From: Streptomyces sp. CB02056
GTDB taxonomy: Bacteria > Actinomycetota > Actinomycetes > Streptomycetales > Streptomycetaceae
NCBI RefSeq assembly: GCF_001905545.1
Contig: NZ_LIPD01000009.1
Span: 186,001-250,000, forward strand
DNA length: 64,000 bases
Direction of reading: 5' to 3'
Position 1 is the first letter of the stretch. Every line of letters begins with the position of its first letter. The notes under the pieces are model-generated. The model was not told the origin of the DNA, did no database searches, and worked only from the letters and a program-made list of their open reading frames with translations. Below, piece after piece: positions 32,792-41,358 of the stretch. The translations under genes were made by a program, and so were the position numbers.

Positions 32792-32820
32792 GGCGGCGCG
32801 ACCACCCGGGCCGCGCCGCC
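32792..32820. terminator. Hairpin between convergent capA-like and pepN genes
   Basis: GGCGGCGCG (32792-32800) pairs with CGCGCCGCC (32812-32820) around an 11-nt loop. Upstream, CCTGCCGGA is repeated in the spacer (about 32709-32755). Confidence 0.55.
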
Positions 32821-32842
32821 GCCTACCGCCCGTCGGGGGGTG

Positions 32843-35341
32843 CTACTGCTCGGCCCGCGCCCGTGCCCGGACGGCGCGGCGCAGGGTGTCCAGCTGGTCC
32901 ACCAGTCCGCGCCGGGTCGCCGCGGTGAGCTCCGGGTCGGCCAGGCAGGCCTCGGCCGCCCGTACCGTCCGGTCGGTGGCGGCGAAGGCGGGGAAGCCCG
33001 TGGTGGCGAGCACCCGGGCCAGTGCGGGGCCGCGGCGGGCGGCGGCCGACCCCAGCTCCTCGAAGTAGCGGGCGGTCAGCCCGTCCAGCAGCTCGGCCTG
33101 CTCGGGCTGCCACAGGCCCCTGGCGGTGGCGGCGGCCAGGTAGTTGGAGAGCTCGCCGTGGAACAGCGCCTGCCAGGCGGCCTCCTTGGCCCCCGGGTCG
33201 GGCAGTGCGGCGCGGCAGCGGGCGGCGCCCTTCTCGCTGGTGTCGCTGGGGTCGGCGGCGAGTTCGGCGGCGATCTCCGGCTCACCCGCCGCGCCGAGCA
33301 CGCACAGCCGCAGCAGCAGCTGCCAGCGCAGGTCCGGGTCGAGCACCGGCCCGCCGGGCACGGTGCCGGCCGCCAGCCAGTCGCGCAGCTCGGCGGCCTG
33401 CGCCTCGCCGGCGGCGGTGCCGATCACGCCGCGCGCGGCCACCAGGCGCAGCCCGGTGCGGTCCGTTTCGTCCTCGGTGCGCCGCAGCAGGGTGCGGCAG
33501 ACCTCGTTCAGGACGGCCAGTGCCGCCGGCCGTGCGGTCGGCGGCACGGCGCAGTCCACCACGAAGTCGCGGGCGAAGGAGAGCACCGCGTCGACCAGGT
33601 GCACCGAGGTCTCGCCGGGCAGGTGGGCGGCGACCAGCTCCAGGTACTCGCCGGGCGCCAGCTCCCCGTCGCGCACCTGGTCCCGGGCGGCGCTCCAGAG
33701 CACGGCCCGGGCCAGCTCCTCGGGCACGGCGCCGAGCGAGGAGCGCACGGTCCGCCAGGAGCCGGGGTCGAGACGGATCTTGACGAAGCTGAGGTCGGTG
33801 TCGTTGAGCAGGGTCAGCTCGGCGTCGGCCTTCACCGCCGCGGTGCTGTCGGCCGCCAGGTCCAGCGGCACGCGGTCGGCCAGCTCCAGGGCGCCCTCGG
33901 GGGTGCGCCGGTAGTGGCCCACGGTCAGCTGGTGCGGGCGCGGCCCGCCGTCGGCCGAGGTGTGCTCGATCCGGCCGTCGGTCAGCCGCAGGGTGTCCAC
34001 GCCGGTGGTGCGCAGCCAGCGGTCGGCCCAGCCGTGGACGTCGCGGCCGCTGGTCGCGGCCAGGGCACGGAGCAGGTCGTCGAGGGTGGCGTTGCCGAAG
34101 GCGTGCTCGTCGAAGTAGTCGTTGACGCCGGCCAGGAAGGCCTCCTCGCCGAGCCAGGCGACCAGCTGGCGCAGCGCGGCGGCGCCCTTGGCGTAGGAGA
34201 TGCCGTCGAAGTTCTGCAGCGCCTGGGCGGTGTCGTCCACCGTGCCGGGTGCCACCGGGTGGGTGGAGGGGCGCTGGTCGGCGTCGTAGCCCCAGGTCTT
34301 GCGGTTGGCGGCGAAGCCGGTCCAGGCACTGGTGAAGCGGGTGGAGGAGGCGGTGACGCTGTAGGCCATGTACTCGGCGAAGGACTCGTTCAGCCACAGG
34401 TCGTCCCACCACTTCATGGTGACCAGGTCGCCGAACCACATGTGCGCCATCTCGTGCACCACCACCAGGGCGCGCTCCTCGCGCCTGGTGTCGTCCACGG
34501 CGGAGCGGAAGACGAACTCGTCGCGCAGTGTGACGCAGCCCGGGTTCTCCATCGCGCCGGCGTTGAACTCCGGGACGAAGCACTGGTCGTAGCTGTCGAA
34601 GGGGTAGCGGTGCCGGAAGACCCGGTGGTAGTGGTCGAAGCCCTGCCGGGTGACCTCCAGCAGCTCAGGGGCGTCGGCGTCCAGGTGGGCGGCGAGCGAG
34701 CGGCGGCAGTGCAGGCCGAGCGGGATCCCGTCGTGCTCGGCGCGCACCGAGTGCAGCGGGCCGGCCACCACGGAGACCAGGTAGCTGCTGATCGCCGGGG
34801 TGGGCGCGAACTCCCAGCGCCCGGGCGTGACCTGGCGGCCCACGCCGTTGCCGACCACGGTCCACTGCCGCGGCGCGGTGACGGACACCGTGTACCGCGC
34901 CTTGAGGTCGGGCTGGTCGAAGGACGCGAACACCCGCGGGCCGTCGTCGAGGAAGGACTGGGTGTAGACGTAGTCCTCGCCGTCGGCCGGGTCGGTGAAG
35001 CGGTGCATGCCCTCGCCGGTGTGCGAGTAGGCCATGTCGGCCTCGACGGTGAGCTCGTTGTCGGCCGCCAGGCCGGTCAGCGGGAAGCGCCCGGCGCGCA
35101 GCGCGGCGACGTCCAGTTCGCGGCCGTTCAGCACCACCCGGCGGAGCGCGGCCGGTTTGACGTCCACGTAGGTCCCGGCGCCCGGGGTGGTGCAGCCGAA
35201 GCGGATCACCGTGGTGGAGCCGAAGACCTCCCGACCGCGGGTCAGGTCGAGGTCGAGGCGGACGGTGCGGACGTCGAGCAGGTGGTGGCGCTCGACGGCC
35301 TCGGCCCGGGTGAGTACTGAGGTATCAGACATACGGCTCAT
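32843..35341 (-). CDS. pepN: Aminopeptidase N (M1 family)
   Basis: The protein has 832 residues from the ATG at 35341 (an ATG at 35332 is also possible). The exopeptidase signature GAMEN (in FNAGAMENPG) and the zinc motif VVHEMAHMWFGDLVT-x-NESFAEY (HExxH-x18-E) are complete. The N-terminal beta domain, catalytic domain and long C-terminal helical domain are all present. It removes N-terminal residues from peptides in the cytoplasm, and the actinomycete enzyme is a major general aminopeptidase. It is a single-gene unit; the upstream spacer carries six 14-bp repeats. Confidence 0.96.
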   Translation of the reverse strand: MSRMSDTSVLTRAEAVERHHLLDVRTVRLDLDLTRGREVFGSTTVIRFGCTTPGAGTYVDVKPAALRRVVLNGRELDVAALRAGRFPLTGLAADNELTVEADMAYSHTGEGMHRFTDPADGEDYVYTQSFLDDGPRVFASFDQPDLKARYTVSVTAPRQWTVVGNGVGRQVTPGRWEFAPTPAISSYLVSVVAGPLHSVRAEHDGIPLGLHCRRSLAAHLDADAPELLEVTRQGFDHYHRVFRHRYPFDSYDQCFVPEFNAGAMENPGCVTLRDEFVFRSAVDDTRREERALVVVHEMAHMWFGDLVTMKWWDDLWLNESFAEYMAYSVTASSTRFTSAWTGFAANRKTWGYDADQRPSTHPVAPGTVDDTAQALQNFDGISYAKGAAALRQLVAWLGEEAFLAGVNDYFDEHAFGNATLDDLLRALAATSGRDVHGWADRWLRTTGVDTLRLTDGRIEHTSADGGPRPHQLTVGHYRRTPEGALELADRVPLDLAADSTAAVKADAELTLLNDTDLSFVKIRLDPGSWRTVRSSLGAVPEELARAVLWSAARDQVRDGELAPGEYLELVAAHLPGETSVHLVDAVLSFARDFVVDCAVPPTARPAALAVLNEVCRTLLRRTEDETDRTGLRLVAARGVIGTAAGEAQAAELRDWLAAGTVPGGPVLDPDLRWQLLLRLCVLGAAGEPEIAAELAADPSDTSEKGAARCRAALPDPGAKEAAWQALFHGELSNYLAAATARGLWQPEQAELLDGLTARYFEELGSAAARRGPALARVLATTGFPAFAATDRTVRAAEACLADPELTAATRRGLVDQLDTLRRAVRARARAEQ

Positions 35342-35367
35342 GCTGCTTCATCCACGGGTGGGCGGCA

Positions 35368-35451
35368 CCCGTTTTTCGGTGCCGGCTTTTCGGTGCCGGC
35401 CTTTTGGCACCCGCTCTTCGATGCCCGCTTCTCGGTGCCGGCTCTTCGGTG
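35368..35451. repeat. Six tandem 14-bp repeats upstream of the dhb operon
   Basis: The unit CCGGCTTTTCGGTG occurs six times without gaps: 35368, 35382, 35396, 35410, 35424 and 35438, each 14 bases. Copies 2 and 6 are the closest matches; copy 3 is the most altered. It lies between the pepN start and the first iron box. Confidence 0.9.
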
Positions 35452-35569
35452 CCGGAAGGAGACCGGGGCCGCCGGATCGTCCGGGGCGGACGGCCTCCGT
35501 GCGTCCGGAGCGAGTTGACGGCGAAGCAGCGGAATTCGTACAGGCGCTCGGCACAGGCGAACGGCTGTG

Positions 35570-35588
35570 TTAGGTTAGGCTTGCCTAA
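35570..35588. promoter_or_regulatory. Iron box 1 (DmdR/IdeR operator), dhb operon
   Basis: TTAGGTTAGGCTTGCCTAA matches the actinobacterial iron box TTAGGTTAGGCTAACCTAA at 17 of 19 positions. It lies 25 bases before the dhbA start, where Fe-loaded DmdR1/IdeR would block transcription. Under iron starvation the operon is released. Confidence 0.92.
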
Positions 35589-35613
35589 TCTTGCTGGTCG
35601 GAGGGGATGTCCT

Positions 35614-36396
35614 GTGCAGCAACAGTCCGAATTCGCCGGTGTCGTCGCGATGGTCACCGGGGCCGGGCAGGGCATCGGCGCGGCCGTGGTGCGGGCGCTG
35701 GTGGCCGAGGGAGCCGTCGTCGCGGCGGTGGACCGCGATCCCGGCGGGATCGACGCGCTGGCGGCCGAGCTGCCGTCCGTGCGTCCCTACGCGCTGGACG
35801 TCTCGGACGCCCAGGCGGTCGACAGCACCGTGGAGTCGATCGAGAGCCGGCTCGGACCGATCGGCGTGCTGGTCAACGTCGCGGGAATCCTGCGCACCGC
35901 CCCGGTCGTCGAACTCACCGACGGGGACTGGGCGGACACCTTCGCCGTCAACACCACCGGCGTCTTCCACACCAGCCGCGCCGTCGGCCGCCGGATGGCG
36001 GACCGCGGACGCGGGGCGGTCGTGACCGTCGGCTCCAACGCCGCCGGGGTGCCGCGCGCCGGGATGGCCGCCTACGCGGCGTCCAAGGCGGCGGCCACCA
36101 TGTTCACCCGCTGCCTGGGGCTGGAACTCGCCCGGTCCGGGGTGCGGTGCAACGTGGTGTCGCCCGGCTCGACCGACACCGCGATGCAGCGCGCGCTGTG
36201 GGGCGAGGACGCCGAGGCGGCCGAACGCCGGGTGATCGAGGGCGACCTGGGCGCCTGGAGGGTCGGCATCCCGCTCGGGCGGATCGCCGCGCCCGCCGAC
36301 ATCGCGGAGGCCGTGGTGTTCCTGGCCTCCGACCGGGCGCGGCACATCACCATGCACGACCTGTACGTCGACGGCGGCGCGACCCTGCGCGCCTGA
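35614..36396 (+). CDS. dhbA: 2,3-dihydro-2,3-dihydroxybenzoate dehydrogenase
   Basis: The protein has 260 residues from the GTG at 35614, preceded by GGAGGGG. It is a classical SDR: TGAGQGIGAAVVRAL, VNVAGILR, the catalytic S in VGSNAAG, YAASK (YxxxK), and a closing VDGGATLRA. It oxidises 2,3-dihydro-DHB to 2,3-dihydroxybenzoate with NAD+, the last step of DHB synthesis. It is the first gene after iron box 1; dhbC follows 62 bases later. Specific assignment rests on the operon rather than on the SDR fold alone. Confidence 0.9.
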   Translation: MQQQSEFAGVVAMVTGAGQGIGAAVVRALVAEGAVVAAVDRDPGGIDALAAELPSVRPYALDVSDAQAVDSTVESIESRLGPIGVLVNVAGILRTAPVVELTDGDWADTFAVNTTGVFHTSRAVGRRMADRGRGAVVTVGSNAAGVPRAGMAAYAASKAAATMFTRCLGLELARSGVRCNVVSPGSTDTAMQRALWGEDAEAAERRVIEGDLGAWRVGIPLGRIAAPADIAEAVVFLASDRARHITMHDLYVDGGATLRA

Positions 36397-36458
36397 GCGG
36401 AACGCCGCCGGTCCTCCTCCCACCCCCCGAAGAACCGTCCCAGACTGGAGAAACCGCC

Positions 36459-37703
36459 GTGACCACGGTGCACCACGCCCCCGCCGGGCCGATACCCGCC
36501 GGGCCCGACGCCCCGGCGACCGCCCTCGCCGAGGGCCAGGACCACGCCGTCATCGGCGCGGCCAGCGGACTGCTCGGCCAGTACCGGGCCGGCTCCGACG
36601 AGGCGTTCTTCGCCTCGCCGACCCGCACCCTGCTCGGCTCCGGGGTGCACGCCCGGGTGCCGCAGGACGGGCGGCCGCTGTCGGTGCGGGTCGCCGAGAC
36701 GCTGGCCGAGGCGGGCCGCTCCGGCGTCGAACGGCCGCTGGTGGTCGGCGCGGTGGCGTTCGACCGGGACAGCCGGGTCGAACTCGCCGTCCCCGCCCGG
36801 GTCCGCACCGCCGGGGCGCTGCGCGACGACCCGCTGATCGCCCTGCCCGCGCCGCCGGCCGAGCAGGCCGACTGGCGGATCGACCCGGTGCCCGCGCCCG
36901 AGGCGTACGGCGCGGGCGTCGCGGCCGCCGTCGAGCGGCTGCGCGGCGGGGAGTTGAGCAAGGTGGTGCTGGCCAGGACGCTGGAGCTGAGCGCCGCGCG
37001 GCCGCTCGACCTGCCCGCCATCCTGCAGCGGCTGGCCCGCCGCGACCCGGGCGGCTACACCTTCGCCGTCCCGTCCGGCGGCGGCCGCACCCTGGTCGGC
37101 GCCAGCCCCGAACTCCTGCTCTCCCGGCGGGGAACGGCCGTGCTGGCCAACCCGCTGGCCGGCTCCGTTCCGCGCAGCGAGGACCTCGGCGAGGACGTCC
37201 GGCGCGCCGCCGCGCTGCTGGAGTCGCCCAAGGACCTGCACGAGCACGCCGTCGTGGTGGACGCCATCCGCGAGGCGCTGGCGCCGTACTGCCGCACCCT
37301 GGAGGTGCCCGAACGGCCCACCCTGGTACGGACGGCCGCGATGTGGCACCTGGCCACCACGATCCGCGGCGAGCTGGCCGACCCGGCGGTCTCCGCCCTC
37401 GAACTGGCCTGCGCGCTGCACCCCACCCCGGCGGTCTGCGGCACGCCGACGGACGTCGCCCGCCGGGTGATCGGCGAGGTCGAGCCCTTCGACCGCGGCC
37501 TCTACACCGGCATGGTCGGTTGGGAGGACGCGACCGGCGACGGCGAGTGGGTGGTCACCATCCGCTGCGCCGAGGCGGAGGGGCGGACGCTGCGCGTGTA
37601 CGCCGGCGCCGGCGTGGTCGAGCAGTCCCGGCCGGAGGCCGAACTCGCCGAGACCAGTGCCAAGTTCCGCACCTTCCTGGACGCCGCGGGGGTGGCCCGG
37701 TGA
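36459..37703 (+). CDS. dhbC: Isochorismate synthase
   Basis: The protein has 414 residues from a GTG with GGAG eight bases upstream. The chorismate-binding fold is shown by GGELSKVVLART (active-site Lys), TFAVPSGGGRTLVGASPELLLSR, and ALHPTPAVCGTP, whose pattern separates isochorismate synthases from anthranilate synthases. The final AGAGVVEQSRPEAELAET is the conserved C-terminal segment. It converts chorismate to isochorismate, feeding DHB synthesis. The stop overlaps the dhbE start by four bases. Confidence 0.95.
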   Translation: MTTVHHAPAGPIPAGPDAPATALAEGQDHAVIGAASGLLGQYRAGSDEAFFASPTRTLLGSGVHARVPQDGRPLSVRVAETLAEAGRSGVERPLVVGAVAFDRDSRVELAVPARVRTAGALRDDPLIALPAPPAEQADWRIDPVPAPEAYGAGVAAAVERLRGGELSKVVLARTLELSAARPLDLPAILQRLARRDPGGYTFAVPSGGGRTLVGASPELLLSRRGTAVLANPLAGSVPRSEDLGEDVRRAAALLESPKDLHEHAVVVDAIREALAPYCRTLEVPERPTLVRTAAMWHLATTIRGELADPAVSALELACALHPTPAVCGTPTDVARRVIGEVEPFDRGLYTGMVGWEDATGDGEWVVTIRCAEAEGRTLRVYAGAGVVEQSRPEAELAETSAKFRTFLDAAGVAR

Positions 37704-39379
37704 CGCCGCTGGAGACGGCCCGGGCGGGCTTCACCCCGTACCCCGCCGAGTTCGCCGAGCGCTACCGGGCCGCCGGGTACTGGCGCGGCGAGACCTTCGG
37801 GCGGATGCTGCGCGAGCGCGCCGCCGAGCACGGCGGGCGCACCGCCGTCGTCGACCCGGGCGGCCACGGCGTGGCGGCGACCGAGCGGCGCTGGACGTAC
37901 GCCGAACTCGACCGCCGGGCCGACCGGATGGCCGCCGGACTGCTCGCCCGGGGCATCCGGGCCGGGGACCGGGTGGTGGTCCAACTGCCCAACGCCGCCG
38001 AGTTCTTCGAGGTCGTGTTCGCGCTGTTCCGGATCGGCGCGCTGCCGGTCTTCGCGCTGCCCGCCCACCGGTACGCCGAGATCGGGTACTTCTGCTCCTT
38101 CACCGGGGCGGCGGCGTACGTGGTGCCCGCCGTCGAGGGCGGCTTCGACTACCGCGAACTCGCCAGCCGGGTACGGGCCGAGAACCCCGCGCTACGGCTG
38201 GTGCTGGTGGCCGGCGAGGACCCGGGGGAGCACGTCCGGCTCGCGGACGTGCCCTGCGACGGGCCCGGCCCGGAGGCCTTCGGCGGGGAGCCCGGGCCCG
38301 AGGACGTCGCCTTCCTCCAGCTCTCTGGCGGCAGCACCGGCGTGCCGAAGCTGATCCCGCGCACCCACGACGACTACATCTACTCGCTGCGCGGCTCGGT
38401 CGAGCTGTGCGGCCAGGACCCGGACAGCGTGTACCTGTGCGTGCTGCCCGCCGCCCACAACTTCCCGCTCAGCTCGCCGGGTTCGCTCGGCACGCTGTAC
38501 GCCGGCGGCCGGGTGGTGCTCTGCCCGCAGCCCGCCCCCGAGACGGCCTTCCCGCTGATCGAGCGCGAGGGCGTGACCATCACCGGGCTGGTGCCGCCGC
38601 TCGCGCTGCTCTGGCTGGACGCCGCCGAGCGCGGCGCCCGCGGCTACGAGAGCCTGGAGGTGCTGCTGGTCGGCGGCGCCAAGTTCAGCGAGGAGGCGGC
38701 CCGGAGGGTGCGCCCGGTGCTGGGCTGCACGCTCCAGCAGGTGTTCGGGATGGCCGAGGGCCTGGTCAACTACACCCGGCTGGACGACCCGGAGGAGCTG
38801 GTCACCACCACCCAGGGCCGGCCGATCTCGCCCGACGACGAGGTCCGGGTCGTCGACGACCAGGACCGGGACCTGCCCGACGGCGCCACCGGACACCTGC
38901 TCACGCGCGGCCCGTACACCATCCGCGGCTACTGGAACGCGCCCGGGCACAACGCCGACTCCTTCACGGCGGACGGCTTCTACCGCACCGGGGACCTGGT
39001 CCGGCGCACCCCCACCGGCCACCTGGTGGTCGAGGGACGGGCCAAGGACCAGATCAACCGGGGCGGGGAGAAGGTCGCCGCCGAGGAGATCGAGAACCAC
39101 CTGCTCGCGCACCCCGCGGTGCACGACGCGGCGGTGGTGTCGATGCCCGACCCGTACCTGGGCGAGCGCACCTGCGCGTACGTGGTGCTGCGCGCCGAGA
39201 GTCGTGAACAGCCCCCGAAGAGCGTCGAGTTGAAGCGGTTCGTGCGACAGCGCGGGCTCGCCGAGTACAAGGTGCCGGACCGGGTCGAGTTCGTCGCCGC
39301 CTTCCCGGCCACCGGGATCGGGAAGGTCAGCAAGAAGGAGCTGCGGGCCGCGATCGCGGCCTCGCTGACCACCGGCTGA
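37700..39379 (+). CDS. dhbE: 2,3-dihydroxybenzoate-AMP ligase
   Basis: The protein has 559 residues from a GTG overlapping the dhbC stop. It is a stand-alone adenylation domain: LSGGSTGVPKLIPRTH (P-loop), LPAAHNFPLSSPG, in which the Asn is the residue that reads the catechol of DHB in DhbE, then GMAEG and YRTGDL. The C-terminal RGGEKVAAEEIE and GKVSKKEL (catalytic Lys) are intact. It adenylates DHB and loads it on an aryl carrier protein. A 51-base gap with an AAGGA separates it from dhbB. Confidence 0.95.
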   Translation: MTPLETARAGFTPYPAEFAERYRAAGYWRGETFGRMLRERAAEHGGRTAVVDPGGHGVAATERRWTYAELDRRADRMAAGLLARGIRAGDRVVVQLPNAAEFFEVVFALFRIGALPVFALPAHRYAEIGYFCSFTGAAAYVVPAVEGGFDYRELASRVRAENPALRLVLVAGEDPGEHVRLADVPCDGPGPEAFGGEPGPEDVAFLQLSGGSTGVPKLIPRTHDDYIYSLRGSVELCGQDPDSVYLCVLPAAHNFPLSSPGSLGTLYAGGRVVLCPQPAPETAFPLIEREGVTITGLVPPLALLWLDAAERGARGYESLEVLLVGGAKFSEEAARRVRPVLGCTLQQVFGMAEGLVNYTRLDDPEELVTTTQGRPISPDDEVRVVDDQDRDLPDGATGHLLTRGPYTIRGYWNAPGHNADSFTADGFYRTGDLVRRTPTGHLVVEGRAKDQINRGGEKVAAEEIENHLLAHPAVHDAAVVSMPDPYLGERTCAYVVLRAESREQPPKSVELKRFVRQRGLAEYKVPDRVEFVAAFPATGIGKVSKKELRAAIAASLTTG

Positions 39380-39430
39380 CGCCTCCGTCCTTCGTCGCCA
39401 CCTCGCCACATCTAGCTAAGGAACACCACC

Positions 39431-40168
39431 GTGGGCCTGCCCCGCATTCCCCGCTATCCCATGCCCGCCGCCGAGGAACTGCCCGCCAACCGGGTCTCCT
39501 GGACGGTCGACCCGGCGCGCGCCGTCCTGCTGGTGCACGACCTGCAGAACCACTTCCTGGACGCCTTCGACGCCGAGGCCGCGCCGGTGCCCGAACTCCT
39601 CGGCAACGTCCAGGCGTTGGCGGAGGCCGCGCGTGCCGCCGGCGTGCCCGTCGTGTACTCGGCGCAGCTCGGCGGACAGAGCCCGGCCGAGCGCGGGCTG
39701 CAGCAGGACTTCTGGGGCCCGGGCATCCCGGCCGACCCGCGGGCCACCGCGATCGCCGACGCCGTCGCTCCCGCGTCGGGCGACACCGTTCTCACCAAGT
39801 GGAAGTACAGCGCCTTCGTGCGCACCGAGTTGGAGCAGCTGCTGCGCGAGCAGGGGCGGGACCAGCTGGTGATCACCGGCGTGTACGCGCACATCGGGGT
39901 ACAGGCGACCGCCTGCGACGCCTGGATGCGGGACGTGCAGGCCTTCGTGGTGGCCGACGCGGTCGCCGACTTCGGCCCGGCGGAGCACCGCGGTGCGCTG
40001 GCCTGGGTGGCCGGGCGCTGCGGGATGGTCGCCACGGCGGAGACCGTGCTCGGGGCGATGGCTCCGGCCGCTGCGGCGGCCGGCCTGGATGCCGTGGCCG
40101 GCCTGGACGCCACGGCCGGCTTGGACGCCGCAGGCGTCGACGTGCTCGAAGGGGTGGGCGGCAAGTGA
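39431..40168 (+). CDS. dhbB: Isochorismatase (without the fused carrier domain)
   Basis: The protein has 245 residues from a GTG. It has the isochorismatase Asp in VLLVHDLQNHFL and Lys in LTKWKYSAF. The position of the hydrolase Cys is replaced in GVYAHIG by Gly, as in EntB/PhzD, which supports isochorismatase over other family members. The aryl carrier domain that is fused in EntB and DhbB is missing, and is replaced by a separate gene. The C-terminal ~35 residues are a low-complexity GLDA repeat (GLDAVAGLDATAGLDA), with no catalytic value. It hydrolyses isochorismate to 2,3-dihydro-DHB and pyruvate. Confidence 0.92.
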   Translation: MGLPRIPRYPMPAAEELPANRVSWTVDPARAVLLVHDLQNHFLDAFDAEAAPVPELLGNVQALAEAARAAGVPVVYSAQLGGQSPAERGLQQDFWGPGIPADPRATAIADAVAPASGDTVLTKWKYSAFVRTELEQLLREQGRDQLVITGVYAHIGVQATACDAWMRDVQAFVVADAVADFGPAEHRGALAWVAGRCGMVATAETVLGAMAPAAAAAGLDAVAGLDATAGLDAAGVDVLEGVGGK

Positions 40169-40398
40169 CGGGTACGGGCTTCACGGTGGAGCGGATCCGG
40201 GCCGAGGTCGCTGACCTGCTCGGCGAGGACCCGGCGGAGATCCCGCTGGACGAGAACCTGGTCGACTGGGGGCTGGACTCCATCCGGCTGATGACCCTCG
40301 CCGGGCGCTGGCAGGAGGAGGGCGCCGAGGTGGCGTTCGTCCAGCTCGCGGAGCGCCCGGCGATCGAGGCCTGGGCCGAGCTGCTGGGCGCGGCGTGA
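40165..40398 (+). CDS. Free-standing aryl carrier protein
   Basis: The protein has 77 residues from a GTG overlapping the isochorismatase stop. The phosphopantetheine site is the Ser of DWGLDSIRLM, in the normal (L)GxDSI/L context. The helices around it fit the ArCP of EntB/DhbB. It should carry the DHB loaded by DhbE to the first condensation domain of the NRPS. The separation from the isochorismatase, with a 4-base overlap, points to a split of the usual fused gene. A phosphopantetheinyl transferase is not in this window. Confidence 0.92.
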   Translation: MTGTGFTVERIRAEVADLLGEDPAEIPLDENLVDWGLDSIRLMTLAGRWQEEGAEVAFVQLAERPAIEAWAELLGAA

Positions 40399-41240
40399 TG
40401 GCGGCGGGGGTGGGCGAGGCGCTGCGGGACCCGGTGCGGGATCCGCTCCGGGAGCCGGTTCGGGCTGGAGCCCGGGATGCGGCCCGCGGGGCGGTGCTGC
40501 CCGAGGTGCCCGAACTGCCTCCGCTGCCGCGCCGGACGGTGCGCTACCCGGCCACCACCGCGGTGGGGCCGGTCGAGGCGCAGGCGGCGCGGACGCCGGA
40601 CGCGCCGGCGCTGGTGCTCGCGGGCGGGGAGACCGTCGGCTACCGGGAGTTGAACGCCTCGGCCAACCGGCTGGCGCGCGCCCTGGCCGCCCGTGGGGCC
40701 CGCCCGGGTGCGGTGGTCGGCCTGGCGGCGTTCCGCCGTCCGGCGGAGCTGGTGACGGCGCTGCTGGCGGTGGCGAAGTCGGGTGCGGCGTACCTTCCGC
40801 TGGACCCGTCGGACACGCCCGGGCGGCGCGAGCGGCTGCTCGCGGAGAACGCTCCGGTCTGCGTGCTGGGGGAGGGGGTGCCGGGGGCGCTGGCCGGGCT
40901 GGAGACGGAGGGCGAGCTGCCCACCGACCCGCCCCGGGCGCTCACCCCGCACCATCTGCTCTGCGTCGGGTACGGCCCGGGCGGGCGCCCGAGCGCCGTC
41001 CGGCTCACCCACGCCGAGGCGGACCGCCGGGTGCGCGAGCTCCAGGCGGCCCACCCGCTCGGGCCGGGCGACCGGGTGCTGCAGCTGGGCCTGCCGCTCT
41101 GGGAGTACCTGTGGCCGCTGCGGACCGGCGCCGCCGTGGTGCTCGCCGACCCGTGGCAGGAGGGCGAGGTCGGGGCGCTGGTGCGGGAGTTGGGCGTGAC
41201 GGCGGTGCGGGTGGCGCCCGGGGTGCTGCTCGGCGGGTGA
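40398..41240 (+). CDS. Truncated adenylation-domain protein with lost P-loop
   Basis: The ORF encodes 280 residues from the ATG at 40398, whose A is the last base of the ArCP stop. The first ~35 residues are an Arg/Asp/Pro repeat (LRDPVRDPLREPVRAGARDAA). Then A1-A2 type motifs follow: TVGYRELNASANRLARALAARG and LAVAKSGAAYLPLDPS. Where A3 (TSGSTGxPKG) should be, it reads LCVGYGPGGRPSAVRLTH. The chain stops near A4, so no ATP chemistry or carrier contact is possible in the normal way. GC3 stays high, so it is not a freshly broken gene. It could be a remnant or a chaperone-like subdomain; function unknown. Confidence 0.7.
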   Translation: MAAGVGEALRDPVRDPLREPVRAGARDAARGAVLPEVPELPPLPRRTVRYPATTAVGPVEAQAARTPDAPALVLAGGETVGYRELNASANRLARALAARGARPGAVVGLAAFRRPAELVTALLAVAKSGAAYLPLDPSDTPGRRERLLAENAPVCVLGEGVPGALAGLETEGELPTDPPRALTPHHLLCVGYGPGGRPSAVRLTHAEADRRVRELQAAHPLGPGDRVLQLGLPLWEYLWPLRTGAAVVLADPWQEGEVGALVRELGVTAVRVAPGVLLGG

Positions 41241-41305
41241 GCGGGACCCGGGGCGCCGGGGGCGACGGCTGACGGAAGACGGTCGACGGGTAACAGATAA
41301 CAGAT

Positions 41306-41353
41306 GACAACTTTCAGCGAACAGATTTCGTTATCTGTTCGCTGAAAGTTGTC
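41306..41353. terminator. Perfect 21-bp hairpin between convergent genes
   Basis: The left arm at 41306-41326 begins GACAACTTTCAGCG, and the right arm at 41333-41353 is its exact complement around a TTCGTT loop. The stem is far less GC-rich than the genes around it. It should terminate the dhb operon from one side and the amidohydrolase from the other. Confidence 0.9.
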
Positions 41354-41358
41354 GGCCG

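Noticed and set aside
29008..32928. A 1306-codon plus-strand frame over the M48, USP and CapA region
   Set aside because: It crosses three well-supported genes in two orientations and includes spacers. Translation is Ser/Arg/Pro-rich and shows no domain.
35368..35451. Tandem repeats as a CRISPR array
   Set aside because: The units are 14 bp and contiguous without unique spacers, and no cas gene is present.
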